Below, piece after piece: positions 1-8,317 of a stretch of 64,000 nt of DNA. A program made the translations under genes and the position numbers. The stretch comes from CAVZLD01 sp963776055 (GTDB taxonomy: Bacteria; Planctomycetota; Planctomycetia; Pirellulales; Pirellulaceae). The notes beneath the pieces are model-generated. The model did not search any database. It was not told the DNA's origin and saw only the letters and a program-made list of their open reading frames with translations. Each line of letters opens with the position of its first letter. Positions within the stretch are counted from its first letter, which is position 1. The DNA lies in NCBI GenBank assembly GCA_963776055.1, contig CAVZLD010000018.1, positions 50,381 to 114,380 of the forward strand, in the 5' to 3' direction.

Positions 1-252
1 TGGGAAGCGAAAGCGGATTTGGAGAGCGGAATCAGGCTTTTTGTCATCGAGTGCGATGGCCGTTTTCTTGCGACCGTCCCCGACCAGCCCAAGAGCTCCT
101 TGGGCCGGCCGCTCTTTCAAGGACTCCAGTACAGCGACACGCCCGAACAGCCCTTGGTACAAATGCGTTACACCGTTGACACGGTGGGACCGAAGCAGGC
201 GCATCGCTACCGCGTTCGCGCAGTGAATACGGTCGGTTTGATCTCGGAGTAA
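1..252 (+). CDS. C-terminal end of an unidentified protein with an FN3-like tail (partial)
   Basis: The reading frame is open from the first base of the window and stops at TAA 250-252, so only the last 83 residues of a longer protein are present. The tail resembles the end of a fibronectin type III or similar beta-sandwich domain: a strand with YTVDTVG is followed by HRYRVRAVNTVGL, the usual closing pattern of such domains in secreted planctomycete hydrolases. No catalytic motif is visible, so the protein's function cannot be stated. The next gene is on the opposite strand and converges on it, with a gap of only 60 bases. Confidence 0.55.
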   Translation, partial: WEAKADLESGIRLFVIECDGRFLATVPDQPKSSLGRPLFQGLQYSDTPEQPLVQMRYTVDTVGPKQAHRYRVRAVNTVGLISE

Positions 253-312
253 TCTCCGACCGATGGCGGCGCCGACCATCAGGCCGAACGCCCGCCGCCG
301 CAAATGCGGGAG

Positions 313-2694
313 CTACAACACACTTCCCACGCCGATGGCCTCGACGTCGTCCATCGCAAGTTGTGTCAGAAGATCCGAAAGCCCGTCATCGGAATCCGTG
401 CCGTCGTGAAGAGTGGCAAAATGCATTGGATTTCCGTTATTCTCTTGGCTCAAGGCACGAAAGAACAAGTCGCGCGCGTCGGTGAATCCCGAATGCTCGG
501 CCACGGAACGCGGATCGCCAACGCCACGGACGTTGTCCTGATCTAACTCACGAACGGGCATGGCGTCAGCCATACCATATGCCCAGGGCTCCCCGATCCA
601 GCCGACGGGAATCGGATTGCGTTGGGCAACGACGGACATTGTTACCGGTGGGTCGGCAATTCCCTGCGGATCCGTGTTGGCTGCTGCGAGCGGATAGACC
701 GCATCCGCCGTGTTGAGATTCCCTGTCTTCCCACTGGCGTAGAAAAACATGGCGTCGCTGGCCGAGTCGACAATCCAAAGGCCATTCACGGTTTGAGGAT
801 CGATCGTGAGCCCGCTGGGACGGGCGTTCGCGGTATTCAATGTCCAACCGGTTACCTGCCATGTTGCGAGATCATAGCGAAAGACCTGGTCGGTCTTTCG
901 TCCGTCATCCACAACCCAGATGTAGGTCCCATCGGTCGTGATCCCTTTTGCCGAACTGTTCGCAGCCGCCAGATCGTAGACCTGATTCGGGGACGCCGTG
1001 CCGGCCGTGAGGGCCGCAGCATTCGCGAAATGCAGCACTTGGTCATTCTTCCCATCAAGGATCCAGATGTCCGTGCTGTCGGTCGCGATTCCTTCCGCTC
1101 GGTTGAGACCGTCTGCTGACCAGGAACCGATCAATCCACCATCGGGATCGTAAACGAACACCATGTCACTGCTGTCAACGACCCAGATGCTGGTCCCGTC
1201 CGCATTCGCGGTCGCACCGCGCGGATTGCGATTGCTTCCGTCAAGCTGCCAGGTCGCAGGTAACGATGCCCCATCTTCACCGTACTCGAAGCTCTGATCG
1301 ACCCCGGAATCAACAACATAGAATTTGGTTGCTCCAGCCGGTGGCGCATCGTCATTTTCGATCACGCCCTCGCCCAGACGCCGGGCCATGGTCACTCCGT
1401 CTGATTCACCAAACAGTTCCACAAAAAAGTTCTCATCTTCTTCGAACTCCAGGTCACCGATGACCGCGACTTCCAGGGTGGCGGACGAGATGCCAGGGGA
1501 GAAAGAGAGAGTCTGACTCGAAATGGGGATATAGTCTGCTTCTGCCGAAGCGGATCCTGCGCCGACGACAGTACGATAGTCGACCGTCACGAGCTGATCC
1601 AAATCACCGCCGCGCGTGACGGTAAAGGACGTGGTGACAGTCCCCGTATCTCCCTCTTGTACTGAACTGTCTCCGATGGACAGCCAGGGCGGAGGGGAAC
1701 CGGTCATACTGCGAATGAACATGTCGTCGATATAGAGGGAATCTTGGCTTTCGTTCTTCTCCGAAAGCGTATCAACAACGCGTATTTCCAGCGGACCGGC
1801 AAGTTGTGACGGCAGGTCGACTACCCGATATTGATCATCGTCGGATGTTTCGGTAATGGTCGTCAGCGCCAGCCAAGTTCCGGTGGTTGGATCTTGGTAT
1901 TCGAAACGAAAGGCGTCCTCGCCACCCTCCCGATGGGCATCAATAAAGAACTGAACGGTACTGCCACCGGTCACCATGAATGACCACTGGTGCTCCAGGA
2001 AGCTGCGACGGTTGGCCGGCTTGCCGGTCGATTGCTGCGCCTCACGAAGGAGTTCGAAATTACCGTCGTTCTCATAGGTGGAAGTGTAATCGCCTGCGAC
2101 GATTGTTCCGCGAATCGACGTTTCGTTCTGGGCTCTGTCATCCACCACGTCGGGAATGATCGTGATCGTGACAGTCGCCACCGGACTGTACGAATCACCA
2201 TCGAAAGCGCGGTAAGCGAATTGATCCGTGGTCGCCGTTCCACCACCGTGGATATACTCGAATGTACCGTCGGCCTGCAAAGTTAGCGTGCCATGCGATG
2301 CGCCGCTGAACAGTACGGCGGTGATCGGTTGGCCTTCGGGGTCGCTGTCGTTCACCAAAACACCGTATTGGCTGGCATCGCCGAGACTGCCGTCGGCATC
2401 ATCGGCGATCAGCGTGGCGGCACGCGCGACGGTGTACGAATCGTCGGCTGCGACGGGGGGTGTATTCGACGATTGCCCTTCGATTGTGATGGCCGTCGAC
2501 GCATAGGCATAACGAGTATGCCCATCGACGTCAGTGATCGTCGCAAGGGCAAAATACGTGCCCGGAATTACGTTGGGTGCGACAGGCGCCACGCTGCCGA
2601 GTGCGGGCGATAAGGACGCAGGGAGGACCGTGGAAGTTAGATCGGTCTGATTCGCATTGAATGGGTTGCGATCGGCATCCAAAGCGAAGGTCAC
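313..2694 (-). CDS. Secreted lipase-like protein, C-terminal fragment (cadherin/Calx-beta/propeller domains)
   Basis: This is the larger 3' piece of a gene that starts at 3856 and is broken by a frameshift near 2728; the first in-frame start (2694) lies inside the protein and is probably not used. Domains in order are a tandem cadherin-like domain (about residues 90-185, PPVAADDSY to VTITI), a jelly-roll-like segment with acidic patches (205-335), a Calx-beta domain (about 340-450) and NHL-like beta-propeller repeats with recurring IWVVD/IWILD strands (455-680). The last 90 residues contain an acidic stretch and no dockerin. All of this is typical of the adhesive half of large secreted bacterial enzymes. 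The catalytic part is in the upstream fragment. Functional only if the frameshift is a sequence error. Confidence 0.75.
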   Translation of the reverse strand: MTFALDADRNPFNANQTDLTSTVLPASLSPALGSVAPVAPNVIPGTYFALATITDVDGHTRYAYASTAITIEGQSSNTPPVAADDSYTVARAATLIADDADGSLGDASQYGVLVNDSDPEGQPITAVLFSGASHGTLTLQADGTFEYIHGGGTATTDQFAYRAFDGDSYSPVATVTITIIPDVVDDRAQNETSIRGTIVAGDYTSTYENDGNFELLREAQQSTGKPANRRSFLEHQWSFMVTGGSTVQFFIDAHREGGEDAFRFEYQDPTTGTWLALTTITETSDDDQYRVVDLPSQLAGPLEIRVVDTLSEKNESQDSLYIDDMFIRSMTGSPPPWLSIGDSSVQEGDTGTVTTSFTVTRGGDLDQLVTVDYRTVVGAGSASAEADYIPISSQTLSFSPGISSATLEVAVIGDLEFEEDENFFVELFGESDGVTMARRLGEGVIENDDAPPAGATKFYVVDSGVDQSFEYGEDGASLPATWQLDGSNRNPRGATANADGTSIWVVDSSDMVFVYDPDGGLIGSWSADGLNRAEGIATDSTDIWILDGKNDQVLHFANAAALTAGTASPNQVYDLAAANSSAKGITTDGTYIWVVDDGRKTDQVFRYDLATWQVTGWTLNTANARPSGLTIDPQTVNGLWIVDSASDAMFFYASGKTGNLNTADAVYPLAAANTDPQGIADPPVTMSVVAQRNPIPVGWIGEPWAYGMADAMPVRELDQDNVRGVGDPRSVAEHSGFTDARDLFFRALSQENNGNPMHFATLHDGTDSDDGLSDLLTQLAMDDVEAIGVGSVL

Positions 2695-3856
2695 CGTGGC
2701 CTGCGAATCGCCATCCTGGTGGTAATACGCTCAGCGGGATGGCCGTACCCACCCCAAATGTCGAGTCGGTCGTGTCGACCGTGAACTGCAGGATGTTGGG
2801 CCAGGCCAACTCGTCCACCGTGACCGGTTGTCTGCTCGCGCTCCCTCCGAGAAAATCATCCGCCAAACCGTCGGCTGCTCGTTGCCCACCCACAAGACGA
2901 CTGTAGAAGTAACCTGAGGCATCACGTTCCGGATGCACTCCGCCATACCAATCATTGGGCACGTCTTCAGCGCCATCGTTGGCTAAGGGGTTTTCGCTAA
3001 GGTCAATGGTTCCGTGGTACCAGAGATGCACATCGGAGTGTGACCCGCCGCTAAACAAGCCGTAGCCGCCATCCGCCAGGACCGTGTTGCTCAACTCGAC
3101 ATCATGCGTATTGGCGATTGGCTCGCCACTGAAATCGAAGAGGTTGTTCGCCCCGAGTCGCCAGTAATTGTCCCAGTACGTCACGTTGCCCCAGGCGACC
3201 ATCGGTGCGTCGCCATAATCCTCTCCATTCGGCTCGCCGATCCCATCCACCGGGTGCGGATCATGAGTGGTGACTTGATCTACCCAGATCCCCTTCTTGC
3301 CGAGCAAATGTGCCAATTCGCCTACCAGTGATGCACCGCGACTGTGTCCCACCAGGTGAAATGGCAAGGAAGCGAGCGGCTGACCGACATCATTCAAGAA
3401 GTTTTCCGACACTAACGCCTCGGCCATTGCGGCAGCCACATCGAAAGTGCTGCGGGTGTAGTTCGACCCGAGGTCTCCCGCGACGTCAGACCAGTCCATT
3501 ACGAGAGCGATTTCTGGATTCGGCGTTGAGGCATCCGTTGGCGACAGACCGGACAGCCACTGGCTGGTGACGTCCAGTGGGCCCTCGTCGTACCCAGGGT
3601 CGGTGACCGCCACACGATAGATGGCCTGGTCAATGGTGAGATCCGACCGCTGGCCGATGGCTTCGGCCATTTCGGTGACCCAAGTGTCGGCACTGCTATT
3701 GAAGCCGTGCGTAATCAGGGTCACGCCGGAGAGGGCCAGCCGAGGCTCGAGTGTTTCGGTACCGAAAAAGTGCCGGCTGGTCTGGTACCTTCTTGGCAAG
3801 CTCGTCCTGGTCGCGTCGCGCGGATTCGCCCGCCGAAGGAATGTTGACCGTAGCAT
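2531..3856 (-). CDS. Secreted alpha/beta-hydrolase (lipase-like), N-terminal catalytic fragment, frameshifted
   Basis: ATG 3856 is preferred over ATG 3871 because GGAGGG lies seven bases upstream of it. The N-terminus has the planctomycete export leader with the core ETLEPRLALSG, followed at once by an alpha/beta-hydrolase domain. LITHGFNSSADTW holds the oxyanion HGF, and HLVGHSRGASLVGELA holds the nucleophile elbow GHSRG; a downstream HSDVHLWYH may supply the catalytic histidine. The frame is genuine down to about 2728, where the family-like sequence continues in another frame (YYHQDGDSQATVTF), so the last ~65 codons to 2531 are out-of-frame tail. Joined to the 313-2694 piece this gives a secreted protein of roughly 1180 residues, probably an esterase or lipase on the cell surface. 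The substrate cannot be told. Confidence 0.75.
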   Translation of the reverse strand: MLRSTFLRRANPRDATRTSLPRRYQTSRHFFGTETLEPRLALSGVTLITHGFNSSADTWVTEMAEAIGQRSDLTIDQAIYRVAVTDPGYDEGPLDVTSQWLSGLSPTDASTPNPEIALVMDWSDVAGDLGSNYTRSTFDVAAAMAEALVSENFLNDVGQPLASLPFHLVGHSRGASLVGELAHLLGKKGIWVDQVTTHDPHPVDGIGEPNGEDYGDAPMVAWGNVTYWDNYWRLGANNLFDFSGEPIANTHDVELSNTVLADGGYGLFSGGSHSDVHLWYHGTIDLSENPLANDGAEDVPNDWYGGVHPERDASGYFYSRLVGGQRAADGLADDFLGGSASRQPVTVDELAWPNILQFTVDTTDSTFGVGTAIPLSVLPPGWRFAGHGDLRFGCRSQPIQCESDRSNFHGPPCVLIARTRQRGACRTQRNSGHVFCPCDDH

Positions 3857-4162
3857 CGATCTGCCCTCCATCTTTCACGTCGATCGTGGAAATGGTCGAC
3901 TCTGCGACGATCGCAGATCGGCTCCGACAGCAAGAATCATAGGCGCGTGCTGCGTCCGAGACACGGGAGATTCTGCCGCACCCGTCGGGATATAAGGCGA
4001 GATCCAAACACAAGCCGCACGGTCAGTCTACGAGTCCACGACGAACCGTGGATGAACCGCCTGTGATGCCCCATGCCCCATGGCCCAGGTCTCGAAGTTG
4101 TTCATTTCGCGTCCATGCTAATCCGAGGCGTAAGTTGGGAAGTCTCGAGTCTCGATCCATCT

Positions 4163-4243
4163 CAACCCGATGCGTAAGCGAGGGAACACTTTCGAGGGAA
4201 CACTTCCGACCCGTTGGGATGTGCCTCCCTCGCTGACGCTTTT
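4163..4243. repeat. Dispersed ~71-bp palindromic element, diverged copy
   Basis: The left arm CAACCCGATGCGTAAGCG and the right arm CTCCCTCGCTGACGCT are inverted relative to each other around a spacer containing ACCCGTTGGGATGTG. The spacer carries an extra TTTCGAGGGAACAC duplication compared with the neighbouring copy. The right arm ends in TTTTTGAAG instead of TTCGGGTT, so this copy is decayed. Confidence 0.6.
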
Positions 4244-4268
4244 TGAAGTTGCACGTTTCGTTCTTTCT

Positions 4269-4340
4269 CAACCCGAAGCGTAAGCGAGGGAACACTTTAG
4301 AACCGTTGGGACGTGTCTCCCTCGCTGACGCTTCGGGTTA
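4269..4340. repeat. Dispersed ~71-bp palindromic element, intact copy
   Basis: The arms are CAACCCGAAGCGTAAGCGAG and CTCGCTGACGCTTCGGGTTA, separated by a spacer with AGAACCGTTGGGACGTG. In reverse orientation it is nearly identical to 8318-8388, and it is related to 39603-39674 and 39816-39890. Arms this long could form a hairpin of about 20 bp in RNA or single-stranded DNA. It lies only between genes in this window. Confidence 0.75.
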
Positions 4341-4510
4341 GGATTTCGCCGCAACTTGGGAGGCGGAACGGGACTCGGTGTTCAGTGTTTGAAACTCCTC
4401 CTCGTATCAGTCGATCCGTGTGGCAAGGTCGCGATGGATAACTGCATGATCGGCCGTGGCAGTGTCATCGGAACGCCATGGAGAACCGTCGCCGCTGGGC
4501 CAGGCGTCGT

Positions 4511-4547
4511 GCCACTTTCGGTAAAAAAAATCTGCGTGGAAAGTGGC
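4511..4547. promoter_or_regulatory. 9-bp perfect inverted repeat around an A-tract (possible operator or hairpin)
   Basis: GCCACTTTC at 4511-4519 is matched by its exact reverse complement GAAAGTGGC at 4539-4547. The 19-base spacer contains a run of eight A. It sits about 135 bases upstream of the dockerin-protein gene at 4682. Nothing else ties it to regulation, so it is only a candidate site. Confidence 0.3.
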
Positions 4548-4681
4548 GGTTCGGCTGCGTCAATTCGACTCTCATAGGTGTCACAGTTTGTCAATCCCCA
4601 GGTACAATCCAGCCTTGGGACGGTCTCTGAAAGTTCTAGGCAACCTCGGTCTGCCAACTCAATTTTACAGAGGATTATCTC

Positions 4682-5731
4682 ATGAGAATCCGCCGCCAAC
4701 GAATCGAATCATTGGAGAGACGTATTTGCCTGGATGGAGCAGGGATCGGTGCTTTGGTTTCGGCAGATGTCCAGCAGGACGGAGGCCCACCTTCTTTTGC
4801 CGGTGATGCCAATTGCGATGGAGCATTCGACACCGAAGATTTCGTTGTGGTGTTTCAAGCAGGAAAATACAACTCGGGCAAGAAAGCTTCGTGGCGAGAA
4901 GGGGACTGGAACCATGATGACGTGTTTGACTCGGGCGACATTGTGACAGCCTTCGAGTTGGGGCGCTATCGTAAGGGGCCGCCGGATCATGCCAACGGTC
5001 CACCAGCGGACCATGACAATGGCCCCCCCGTTGACCATTGCCGGCCGAATCAAGGCCAAAGCGCGGTTGTCGAAGTCAATGGCGGGAATTCGGGCGAGAT
5101 TGTGATCACCTCGACCAAGGATCTTTCCAACATCGTCTATCGTATGCCAACGGAAGACGGTTACATGGACACGAAGATCGACGATCTGGAGGGGATGTCC
5201 TATACGTTGCAGCTCGAAGGGGACATGACGATCACGGATCTCTGGGTCAAGTCCGGTAACAATGCGTCCGGATCCGGCCCCGGGTACGGACAGCATTTTG
5301 AATGGAATGGGGAGGCATGGGTGTCTGAGCAGCCCGCCGACGGTGATCCTCCCTGCGATGGCAACCCATCCACGGAAATGCCGCCTGATGACGTTCCGCG
5401 TGGCGACGGCCGACCGGACGATGTTCCGCGCGGCGACGGTCGACCCGATGATGTCCCACGTGGCGACGGTCAACCGGACGACGTTCCGCGTGGCGAAGGT
5501 CGACCGGACGATGTTCCGCGCGGCGACGGCCGACCGGACGATGTTCCACGTGGCGACGGTCGCCCGGACGATGTTCCGCGCGGCGACGGTCGACCCGATG
5601 ATGTCCCACGTGGCGACGGTCAACCGGACGACGTTCCACGTGGCGACGGTCGCCCCGATGACGTCGGTGAGATAGATACAGATCCACCGTTGGATGCGGA
5701 TCTTACGGATGCCGTATTCGCGGGGCTCTAG
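4682..5731 (+). CDS. Small secreted dockerin-like protein with acidic 10-residue tandem repeats
   Basis: 349 residues. The start ATG follows AGAGGAT. Residues 1-20 are a short planctomycete leader (RIESLERRICLDGAG, a LEPR-like motif). Residues 40-97 form a paired dockerin-like Ca-binding unit: GDANCDGAFDTEDFVVVFQ then EGDWNHDDVFDSGDIV with GRY at the end. A linker of HANGPP/HDNGPP repeats follows, then a beta-rich segment of about 120 residues (VVEVNGGNSGEIVITST to WVKSGNNASGSG). From residue 235 come nine copies of PDDVPRGDGR/Q and a tenth partial copy. Unlike the other dockerin proteins here, the dockerin unit is at the N-terminal end and there is no enzyme. Likely an extracellular or surface protein, function unknown. 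Confidence 0.8.
   Translation: MRIRRQRIESLERRICLDGAGIGALVSADVQQDGGPPSFAGDANCDGAFDTEDFVVVFQAGKYNSGKKASWREGDWNHDDVFDSGDIVTAFELGRYRKGPPDHANGPPADHDNGPPVDHCRPNQGQSAVVEVNGGNSGEIVITSTKDLSNIVYRMPTEDGYMDTKIDDLEGMSYTLQLEGDMTITDLWVKSGNNASGSGPGYGQHFEWNGEAWVSEQPADGDPPCDGNPSTEMPPDDVPRGDGRPDDVPRGDGRPDDVPRGDGQPDDVPRGEGRPDDVPRGDGRPDDVPRGDGRPDDVPRGDGRPDDVPRGDGQPDDVPRGDGRPDDVGEIDTDPPLDADLTDAVFAGL
5384..5665 (+). repeat. 30-bp coding tandem repeat, nine full units plus a partial unit
   Basis: Each unit encodes PDDVPRG(D/E)G(R/Q). Nine units fill 5384-5653 and a partial tenth reaches 5665. Units 2-4 nearly match units 7-9, including the same rare CCCGATGATGTCCCACG variant followed by a CAA codon. The array therefore has a five-unit (150-bp) higher-order period, a sign of block duplication. 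Confidence 0.9.
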
Positions 5732-5876
5732 TCGCGATCACTTAGTCAAAGGTGTTCCGCTCTCAGCGAACACGCATCGGTCGAAGCGTGTTCGCCACCG
5801 CATGGAAGAAGAACGGCTCGGCTCCTTTTTGGTGAAACAGGCAGCGTTTGCGATTGCCCGTCTTGCCGAAAAGGAG

Positions 5877-6893
5877 CTATTCTTTTAGCGTCTTGATCTC
5901 CGGGCGAGTCATCAGTTCAGGCCCGTTTTTGTTGCCGACCACGTTGTAGTGGCCGTCGTCGCTCCAGAAAACGAATCCGGCCAGTTCGGGGTAACTGTCT
6001 TCGAGTTTCTTAACGACATCAAGGCAGTCTCTTGGGCGGTCAGACGCGCCGCGGATTCCGAGTTCCGACCACCAGATTACTTTCCCCGTCTTCTTCTTAG
6101 CGACAGCCCAATCATACTCCGAGAAATTCAATCCGGTCCCGTAAGCGGATTTACCCAGTACGTCGACATATGCGTCACCCGGATAGTATTTCTCTAGCGC
6201 GCCGTGATTCGCGGTCGTGTGGTAGGCCCAAATGATGTTGTCGAGACCCTTGTCGTTTTCCAAGTAGTCATGAATGAGGCGGTAGAGCTTAATGGCCGCC
6301 TCGCTGCCTTGCTTGGCATGCCACTTGTTTCGGTCGTCACTCTCCACAAGCGGGGTGTAGACAACCGGGACCCCATGATCCTGGAGCCATTGCAGGTTGG
6401 CCGCCATTCGGTCCATCTGAGCATAAAAATGGCGCTTCGTGGCGTTCTCGCCCGGTGCAAAGATGAGGTCGATATCGATCGGATCATTCCACGATCGGCC
6501 CGAGGGGTTCGCAAAGAACGTGAATACACCAACGATCATGCCGCGATCCCACATCTTCTTGACGCCCCGATTCCACGCTTCATCGGGAAAAGGATTGTCG
6601 TCAAAATCGTAGGTGACACAGCCATACCGCGGCAGCGTGCCTGTATGGTCATAGACCTTCTTCAGCCAGTTGCTGGCATGATCCATGTCTGGGTTTTCGT
6701 TGTGCACCCAGGTCGCCACTTGCCCAAAGAGATAGGATCCCTGTCCCAGGCCCTGAAGATAGGTCAACACGTCTTGCGTCGGCGGCGTCTTCTCGTCCGC
6801 TAACAAGGCTGCGGGCAGGACGGCGATTGACGCTGCCAGGAACGAGATGGCCGCAACGAGAAGTGTCAGTACCTTCATGTTTCTTCCTGTCAT
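5877..6893 (-). CDS. Secreted GH26-like endo-beta-mannanase family glycosidase
   Basis: 338 residues with a signal peptide (residues 6-32, KVLTLLVAAISFLAAS...LLADEK). Both ATG 6893 (AGGAAGG nine bases upstream) and ATG 6878 (AGGAAG five bases upstream) are plausible starts. The body matches the GH26 plan of a TIM barrel. The opening GLGQGSYLFGQVATWVHNE resembles the family's entry strand, VVYTPLVES near residue 180 the usual 'plhE' strand with the acid/base region, DNIIWAY near 215 the conserved NLIW-type strand, and WWSELGIRG near 275 the strand that should carry the nucleophile glutamate. The family cleaves beta-1,4-mannan or mixed beta-glucans outside the cell. Length is normal for a single GH26 domain. 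A distant relative with another substrate is possible. The regulator 6908-7198 ends 15 bases upstream. Confidence 0.65.
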   Translation of the reverse strand: MTGRNMKVLTLLVAAISFLAASIAVLPAALLADEKTPPTQDVLTYLQGLGQGSYLFGQVATWVHNENPDMDHASNWLKKVYDHTGTLPRYGCVTYDFDDNPFPDEAWNRGVKKMWDRGMIVGVFTFFANPSGRSWNDPIDIDLIFAPGENATKRHFYAQMDRMAANLQWLQDHGVPVVYTPLVESDDRNKWHAKQGSEAAIKLYRLIHDYLENDKGLDNIIWAYHTTANHGALEKYYPGDAYVDVLGKSAYGTGLNFSEYDWAVAKKKTGKVIWWSELGIRGASDRPRDCLDVVKKLEDSYPELAGFVFWSDDGHYNVVGNKNGPELMTRPEIKTLKE

Positions 6894-6907
6894 ATGAGTT
6901 TTCCTTC

Positions 6908-7198
6908 CTACAGAGGACCAAGGAGATCCAACATCCGTTTCTTGTAATGTTTCAAAGCCCTGCGGCCGACCGGCGTGATTTGGTAGACCGTGCGTGGCCG
7001 ATTCCCTGCGAACATCTTCTCCATTGTGGCGAGCCCCTTTTCCTGCAACCGATTCATCTGCACGGATAGATTGCCACGACTCAGCTCCGTGCTGTTCAGG
7101 AGAAACACAAAATCGGCCTTTTTTACTGCGGCCAGCGTCGTCAGCAAGACCAGTCGTGCTGGCTCATGAATGAACAGCAAGAGCGCATCGTCAAACAT
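6908..7198 (-). CDS. Winged-helix transcriptional regulator (HTH_34/MarR-like)
   Basis: 96 residues. The layout is of a single winged-helix domain: FIHEPARLVLLTTLAAVKKADFVFLL (helices 1-2), STELSRGNLSVQMNRLQEKGLA (helix-turn-helix with recognition helix), a wing with RPRTVYQITPVGRRAL, then a C-terminal helix. This matches small DNA-binding proteins of the 'winged helix DNA-binding' family, which bind their own promoters as dimers. It lies downstream of a membrane-protein gene and a tiny reading frame on the same strand with almost no gaps, so it probably regulates that group. The GH26 gene follows 15 bases later and may share the transcript. Confidence 0.8.
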   Translation of the reverse strand: MFDDALLLFIHEPARLVLLTTLAAVKKADFVFLLNSTELSRGNLSVQMNRLQEKGLATMEKMFAGNRPRTVYQITPVGRRALKHYKKRMLDLLGPL

Positions 7199-7204
7199 GG
7201 GAGG

Positions 7205-7294
7205 TTACCTTCCACCGCATGACGCGAACAACAAGGTGCCAAGATAGCCCATCGCCAACGCGGTAGCCCGAATACGGTTGATCGGGGAGCTCAT
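7205..7294 (-). CDS. Very small membrane or lipoprotein-like peptide (29 aa)
   Basis: The start ATG lies one base after the TGA of the membrane-protein gene (stop 7296-7298), and the stop is six bases before the start of the regulator. The predicted peptide has a basic start (NRIRATALAMGY) then a hydrophobic run (LGTLLFASCGG) with a cysteine at the end, similar to a small anchored peptide. The spacing suggests translational coupling. There is no family evidence, so it may be a chance reading frame. Confidence 0.35.
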   Translation of the reverse strand: MSSPINRIRATALAMGYLGTLLFASCGGR

Positions 7295-7295
7295 T

Positions 7296-7892
7296 TCATG
7301 TTCCCGGGTCTAGACGATTGGGGTGCTGGGAAATGAACCGAGCCAAAGTCACACATCCACCGATGACGATCGCCAATCCTCCCGCGAGCAAGGCCCAACC
7401 GGGTTCCCGATCCAAGACGGACACCGTCACTCCAGCAATCGCCAGAAAGCCGGCATACAAGATGAAACGCTTTACCGACGTGATGGCGGCCGTCATCACG
7501 GCCAGCCCTGCCAGAATGAAGGCGGGTACCCCCGCGCCTCCGAAGCTTCGGACACTCGACGATCGATTCACCACGAGGTAGATCGCAAGGCAGATGAGGA
7601 ACGCCGCGACGCCAATCAGGATGGAAGTGATTAGGAAGGCTCGGTTTCGGCCTTCTTGAGCGTCCGACAGTTCCACGAATCCCCGTCTCGGCTCCGTGAT
7701 CCAATTCCGCAAAGGCCTCCAGAACGGAAGGAGGAACGCAGGGACGACGGCTCCCAGCGGCACCCGGCCCGCCAGCCACGCCATCCCCATCAGGATTACG
7801 CCGGCACCGGCCAAGAGATCGAGCAGCCCGTCATTCCAAAAGATGCGTACGATTCGGCATTCGGTCTGGTTTTTGCTGACAAACGAGAACAT
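7296..7892 (-). CDS. Multi-pass membrane protein of unknown function
   Basis: 198 residues with about five hydrophobic segments: LLDLLAGAGVILMGMAWLAG, GAVVPAFLLPFW, AFLITSILIGVAAFLICLAI, FGGAGVPAFILAGLAVMTAA and LYAGFLAIAGV followed by ALLAGGLAIVIGGCVTL. A basic cytosolic-looking stretch (RPLRNWITEPRRGFVEL) lies after the second segment. No enzyme or transporter signature is visible. It is the first gene of a minus-strand group with a tiny reading frame and a winged-helix regulator. Small membrane proteins paired with a winged-helix regulator of this type are common in bacteria and usually uncharacterised. Confidence 0.75.
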   Translation of the reverse strand: MFSFVSKNQTECRIVRIFWNDGLLDLLAGAGVILMGMAWLAGRVPLGAVVPAFLLPFWRPLRNWITEPRRGFVELSDAQEGRNRAFLITSILIGVAAFLICLAIYLVVNRSSSVRSFGGAGVPAFILAGLAVMTAAITSVKRFILYAGFLAIAGVTVSVLDREPGWALLAGGLAIVIGGCVTLARFISQHPNRLDPGT

Positions 7893-8074
7893 CGTATCGC
7901 TCCATTTGGTTTATGGGCACAATAAGTTTATGGCGTAAACCAAGTGGAGTCAAGCCCGGTCGGGCTGACTTCGGCCCCATCGATGGCCGTTCTAGCGCGT
8001 TTTGAAGTTGCGCATTTCCCGAATTCTCCTCTGCCGTTCTGCGGAAAGGCTGCGAATTCCCAACCCGAAGCGCC

Positions 8075-8206
8075 AGCGAAGGGGTCAGCGAAGGGGTCAG
8101 CGAAGGGGTCAGCGAAGGGGTCAGCGAAGGGGTCAGCGAAGGGGTCAGCGAAGGGGGCAGCGAAGGGGTCAGCGAAGGGGTCAGCGAAGGGGTCAGCGAA
8201 GGAGTC
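8075..8206. repeat. 12-bp minisatellite, eleven units
   Basis: The unit AGCGAAGGGGTC repeats eleven times head to tail, with single-base variants at unit 7 (GGGGGC) and unit 11 (GGAGTC). It begins inside the arm AACCCGAAGCGCCAGCGAAG of the dispersed palindromic family, so it seems to have grown from one arm of that element. The period is a multiple of three, which leaves all frames open and produces spurious reading frames. Confidence 0.9.
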
Positions 8207-8317
8207 AGCGAGACAAACGCATCCGAAAGGGTCTAACGGGTTTCCTCGCTTACGCTCTTCGAAGTTGCACATTTCCGAATTTCCCTCCTCCGATGTGCGG
8301 AATGCCCGCGAAATCCT

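Larger units (their letters stand above)
3872..4681. other. Intergenic region with two dispersed palindromic repeats and one inverted repeat
   Basis: About 810 bases without a convincing gene. It holds two copies of the dispersed element described separately (4163-4243 and 4269-4340), a 9-bp perfect inverted repeat (4511-4547), and the leader of the next gene with AGAGGAT just before ATG 4682. Short open frames here have repeat-derived sequence and no family resemblance. Confidence 0.6.

Noticed and set aside
4709..5687. Antisense frames across the 30-bp repeat gene
   Set aside because: Mirror images of the coding repeat with high Arg/His/Val content. The sense frame has leader, dockerin-like motifs and a ribosome site.
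5384..8206. CRISPR array as an explanation of the 30-bp and 12-bp repeats
   Set aside because: The units are directly joined without unique spacers, one set is in a coding frame, and no cas gene is present.
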